A stretch of 9,297 bases of DNA from positions 1 to 9,297 of the forward strand of contig JAISVV010000080.1 in assembly GCA_031271365.1 (NCBI GenBank), in the 5' to 3' direction. This DNA is from Elusimicrobiota bacterium (GTDB lineage: Bacteria; Elusimicrobiota; Elusimicrobia; Elusimicrobiales; Elusimicrobiaceae). Both the position numbers and the translations under genes were made by a program. Positions 7,178 to 9,297 of the stretch are shown in pieces. The notes beneath the pieces are model-generated. The model saw nothing but the letters and a program-made list of their open reading frames with translations. It did no database searches and was not told the DNA's origin. Each line of letters starts with the position of its first letter. Position 1 is the first letter of the stretch.

Positions 7178-7709
7178 GCTCTTCGTAATAATAAGACTGC
7201 TCTATGCCTTTTATAAAGGTTTCGCGCTCGTTGATTTTATCCGTTAAAGCGTTTTGCAAAAGCGTTTTAATTTCCAAATCGTTGACGGGGCTGCGCTCCA
7301 TGGCCTGCAGGTAGGCGGTTTTATCCACGCACTGCCAATCTACGCATTTTTTTAAATTCTTTTTTAAAATTAAATCCAGCCAGATACGCCCGCTTCGGCC
7401 GTTGCCTTCCATAAACGGGTGGGCGATGTTAATCTCGACGTATTTTTTTATGATATCGTCAAAACTTGCCTCCGGCATTTTTTCTATTTTATCCAAACTT
7501 TCTTTTAAATACAGGCTGCTTGCAAAACGGAAGCTGCCCTTTGATATATTTTTTGTACGCACTCGGCCGGCAAAATCGTAAAGCCCGTCAAACAGATATT
7601 TATGGATTTGGCGCAAGCCTTTAAGCGTGCCGGCTTCCATTTTATTTATATCGCCGCTGTCAAACAGGCGGTATGCTTTTTGTTTGCTAAGCTCGTCCGT
7701 TTTGCCCAT
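7170..7709 (-). CDS. fic: Fic-domain protein, small class III type (probable AMP transferase)
   Basis: Fic proteins transfer AMP from ATP to a hydroxyl side chain of a target protein; small bacterial members can modify DNA gyrase or topoisomerase IV and themselves. The full core motif [12 protein letters not shown] (97-108) is intact, with catalytic His97, the metal-binding acidic Glu101 and both arginines Arg105 and Arg108. LYDFAGRVR (43-51) lies in the usual place near the target-binding flap. The C-terminal helix ends QSYYYEEHE, matching the class III inhibitory pattern S/T-x-x-x-E-G/N with Ser172 and Glu176, except that the last position is Glu. From memory the protein resembles Neisseria meningitidis NmFic along its whole length ([37 protein letters not shown]); no alignment was run. 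No separate antitoxin gene is present, as expected when inhibition is internal. It overlaps purM by 1 base and purN by 8. Confidence 0.93.
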   Translation of the reverse strand: MGKTDELSKQKAYRLFDSGDINKMEAGTLKGLRQIHKYLFDGLYDFAGRVRTKNISKGSFRFASSLYLKESLDKIEKMPEASFDDIIKKYVEINIAHPFMEGNGRSGRIWLDLILKKNLKKCVDWQCVDKTAYLQAMERSPVNDLEIKTLLQNALTDKINERETFIKGIEQSYYYEEHE

Positions 7710-8674
7710 TATTTGCCCTCTAAAATTACCTGCTGCCTGCCTTTGGTGATATAGCCCACTTCAAGCAGCTCCGGCAAAAGTTTTTTGGCGGCGGCAACGG
7801 CGTCTTTTTTAACGCAGATTACCATGCCAAGGCCCATGTTAAATGCGTCAAACATTTCTTTATCGGATATTTTGCCTTTCTTTTGCAGGGTTTTCATGAC
7901 AGCGGGCGTTTGCCATTTGCTTGTATCCAAAACCGCGTTGACGTTTTTGGGTAAAAAGCGCGGCACATTGCCGGGCAGGCCGCTGCCCGTTATATGCGCC
8001 ATGCCTAAAATTTCTTTTTTGGCCTTGGCCAGGCCGGCTTTAAGTTTTAAAATTTCTCTAACGTAAATGCGCGTTGGGGTTATAAGCTGCCTGGCGTATT
8101 TTTTTAGCTCTTTGCCAAACACGTGGCGCACCAGCGAATAGCCGTTGCTGTGGAAACCGCTTGAAGGCAGCGCAAGCAAAACATCGCCAGGTTTTACTTT
8201 TTTGCCGTCGATAATCTCGCTGTTTTTAACCATGCCGACGGTGAAGCCGGCCAAATCGTATTCGCCTTTTTGGTAGAAGCCTGGCATCTCGGCCGTTTCG
8301 CCGCCGATTAGGGCGCAATTGGCTTGGCGGCAGCCTTCCAAAATGCCGTTGATGATTTGCTTTGACGCGGCCATATTAAGTTTGCCGCTGGCGTAGTAAT
8401 CCAGGAAAAAGAGCGGCGTTGCGCCCACCACAACCAAATCGTTAACGCACATGGCAACCAAATCTATGCCGATAGTATCGTGCTTATTCAGCAAAAAGGC
8501 AAGCTTAAGTTTTGTGCCCACGCCGTCGGTGGAGGCAACAAGGCTGTAATCTTTATTGCAAGGCACCGGATATAACCCCGCAAACCCGCCGACGCCTTTG
8601 GTTTTTGTGGCGATAAAATCTACAAATTTATCGCCCGCTGCGATATCAACGCCTGCTTTTTTGTATGTGGACAT
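7709..8674 (-). CDS. purM: Phosphoribosylformylglycinamidine cyclo-ligase (AIR synthetase)
   Basis: Closes FGAM to AIR using ATP, the fifth purine step. The frame is open from 8743, but the start at 8674 ([11 protein letters not shown]...) fits the family N-terminus, follows the purE stop by 7 bases and has CAGGAG upstream; the longer form would overlap purE by 62 bases. This gives 321 residues, somewhat shorter than the usual 340-345. Numbered from the 8674 start, marks are AGVDIAAG near residue 7, the ATP-binding [12 protein letters not shown] near 48, [11 protein letters not shown] near 125, [15 protein letters not shown] near 170, [13 protein letters not shown] near 225 and FNMGLGM near 283. 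ITGSGLPGN differs slightly from the common ITGGG form. The stop shares one base with the fic start (TAATG), a re-initiation arrangement. Family assignment is firm. Confidence 0.97.
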   Translation of the reverse strand: MSTYKKAGVDIAAGDKFVDFIATKTKGVGGFAGLYPVPCNKDYSLVASTDGVGTKLKLAFLLNKHDTIGIDLVAMCVNDLVVVGATPLFFLDYYASGKLNMAASKQIINGILEGCRQANCALIGGETAEMPGFYQKGEYDLAGFTVGMVKNSEIIDGKKVKPGDVLLALPSSGFHSNGYSLVRHVFGKELKKYARQLITPTRIYVREILKLKAGLAKAKKEILGMAHITGSGLPGNVPRFLPKNVNAVLDTSKWQTPAVMKTLQKKGKISDKEMFDAFNMGLGMVICVKKDAVAAAKKLLPELLEVGYITKGRQQVILEGK

Positions 8675-8681
8675 GATGTTT

Positions 8682-9158
8682 TTAAAACTCCTGTTTATTT
8701 TTGGCGATAATTTCGGCCTCGGTTTTCTGCCGCGCGGCGGCAAGTTTTTGGGCCAGTTTTTTATCGCTTAAAGCTAAAATTTGCATCGCCAGGAAAGCGG
8801 CGTTTTTTGCGCCGTCTATCGCCATTGTCGCAACGGGCATACCCGGCGGCATTTGCGCGGTGCTGAGCAAGGCGTCCATGCCTTTTAGCGCGCCCGCGCT
8901 TAGCGGAACGCCGATAACCGGCTTTGTTGTTAAGCTGCACACAACGCCCGCCAAATGCGCCGCCATGCCCGCGCCGGCGATGAACACTTTGGCGTCTTTA
9001 TGCGCCTGCATTAATTTGTGCAGGTAGTTTGGGCTTCTGTGCGCCGAGCAAATTTTTACGGCGCAGGGCACTTTAAAATCTTTAAGCGCGTCTTGCGCTT
9101 TTTGCATTGTGGGCAAATCGCTCTCGCTGCCCATCAGGATTAGGACTTGTGGTTTCAT
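8682..9158 (-). CDS. purE: N5-carboxyaminoimidazole ribonucleotide mutase
   Basis: Moves the carboxyl group of N5-CAIR to give CAIR; the substrate is made by PurK, which is not in the window. The 158 residues match the short bacterial class I enzyme. [10 protein letters not shown] (9-18) is the phosphate-binding opening, SAHRSP (38-43) carries the conserved active-site His, and [13 protein letters not shown] (61-73) and [17 protein letters not shown] (83-99) complete the site, followed by [10 protein letters not shown]. The C-terminal 35 residues form an Ala/Lys-rich helix usual for the octamer. The presence of a short class I form implies a PurK elsewhere; the class II form that takes CO2 directly is less likely but is not excluded from this sequence alone. 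AGGAG lies 7 bases before the ATG, which overlaps the purD stop (ATGA). Confidence 0.97.
   Translation of the reverse strand: MKPQVLILMGSESDLPTMQKAQDALKDFKVPCAVKICSAHRSPNYLHKLMQAHKDAKVFIAGAGMAAHLAGVVCSLTTKPVIGVPLSAGALKGMDALLSTAQMPPGMPVATMAIDGAKNAAFLAMQILALSDKKLAQKLAAARQKTEAEIIAKNKQEF
8688..8693 (-). promoter_or_regulatory. Shine-Dalgarno for purM, inside the purE end
   Basis: CAGGAG on the minus strand codes the Gln-Glu near the purE C-terminus and lies 13 bases before the purM ATG at 8674. The spacing is longer than ideal, but no other start codon lies between, and the predicted N-terminus fits the PurM family. Confidence 0.5.
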
Positions 9159-9297
9159 ACTTGCTCTCCTATATCGCGCCTGTACTGCATGCCTTCGAAA
9201 TTTATTTTTTTGATTTCGGCGTAGGCTTTGGCCCGCGCTTCTTTTAAATCTTTGCCGAGCGCGACCACGCTTAATACGCGCCCGCCGTTGGTGTATA
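9155..9297 (-). CDS. purD: Phosphoribosylamine-glycine ligase, C-terminal end only
   Basis: Joins phosphoribosylamine and glycine with ATP to give GAR, the second purine step. Only the last 46 residues are inside the window. They begin with TNGGRVLSVVALG, the conserved C-terminal strand of GAR synthetase, followed by a helix rich in Ala, Lys and Glu and then the closing FEGMQYRRDIG, which matches the family's usual F-x-x-x-x-Y-R-x-D-I-G ending. The TGA stop overlaps the purE start as ATGA, so the two are likely translated together. The ATP-grasp catalytic domain, the start codon and any operon promoter lie beyond 9297. Confidence 0.93.
   Translation of the reverse strand, partial: YTNGGRVLSVVALGKDLKEARAKAYAEIKKINFEGMQYRRDIGEQV

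Noticed and set aside
7170..7709. Toxin-antitoxin pair (Fic/Doc with a separate antitoxin such as Phd or FicA)
   Set aside because: Both neighbours are complete purine genes, with no space for an antitoxin. The protein carries its own C-terminal inhibitory helix motif, and it has the Fic-type rather than the Doc-type core motif.
8675..8743. Longer purM start at 8743
   Set aside because: It would overlap purE by 62 bases and adds a basic segment not seen in PurM; the ATG at 8674 fits the family N-terminus.
1..9297. tRNA, rRNA, CRISPR array, insertion sequence or prophage genes
   Set aside because: Almost the whole window is covered by recognised genes, and no direct repeats with spacers, transposase motifs or RNA gene signatures were seen.

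Overview
The window is bacterial and very tightly packed. Every gene lies on the minus strand, so transcription runs from the right edge (9297) to the left edge (1). In transcription order it holds the 3' end of purD, then purE, purM, a fic gene, purN, purH, pyrR, pyrB, pyrC, pyrK, pyrD and the 5' part of pyrF. All are de novo nucleotide synthesis genes except fic, which encodes a small Fic-domain (AMP-transfer) protein, and pyrR, which encodes a pyrimidine regulator or uracil phosphoribosyltransferase.

Right half (about 9297-5024, purine genes): purD and purE overlap by 4 bases (ATGA). purM starts 7 bases after purE. fic overlaps purM by 1 base (TAATG), and purN overlaps fic by 8 bases (ATGAATAA). 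A 60-base gap follows, the only real intergenic region in the window, and it contains a GC-rich hairpin with a GCAA loop. purH comes next. Together these genes cover GAR synthesis (purD), GAR formylation (purN), AIR synthesis (purM), N5-CAIR to CAIR conversion (purE) and the last two steps to IMP (purH). purF, purL/S/Q, purK, purC and purB are not here.

Left half (about 5012-1, pyrimidine genes): pyrR starts 11 bases after purH, with its ribosome binding site over the purH stop codon. It is followed by aspartate transcarbamoylase (pyrB), type I dihydroorotase (pyrC), the electron-transfer and catalytic subunits of the NAD-linked class 1B dihydroorotate dehydrogenase (pyrK, pyrD) and OMP decarboxylase (pyrF). 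The pyr order (R-B-C-K-D-F) resembles the Bacillus-type pyr operon without pyrP, carAB and pyrE, which may lie outside the window.

The most notable point is the fic gene, placed with overlapping reading frames on both sides between two purine genes. Its product strongly resembles the class III Fic of Neisseria meningitidis. The other notable points are the fusion of purine and pyrimidine pathways into one apparent transcription unit, and the absence of any leader RNA in which PyrR could act by attenuation.

The lineage cannot be fixed from this window. Class 1B PyrD/PyrK and PyrR are common in Firmicutes and also occur in other phyla. Codon use mixes GC-rich codons (GCC, GGC, GCG) with many AAA, TTT and TTA codons. 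A gut-type Elusimicrobiota relative is a weak guess based on overall feel only.
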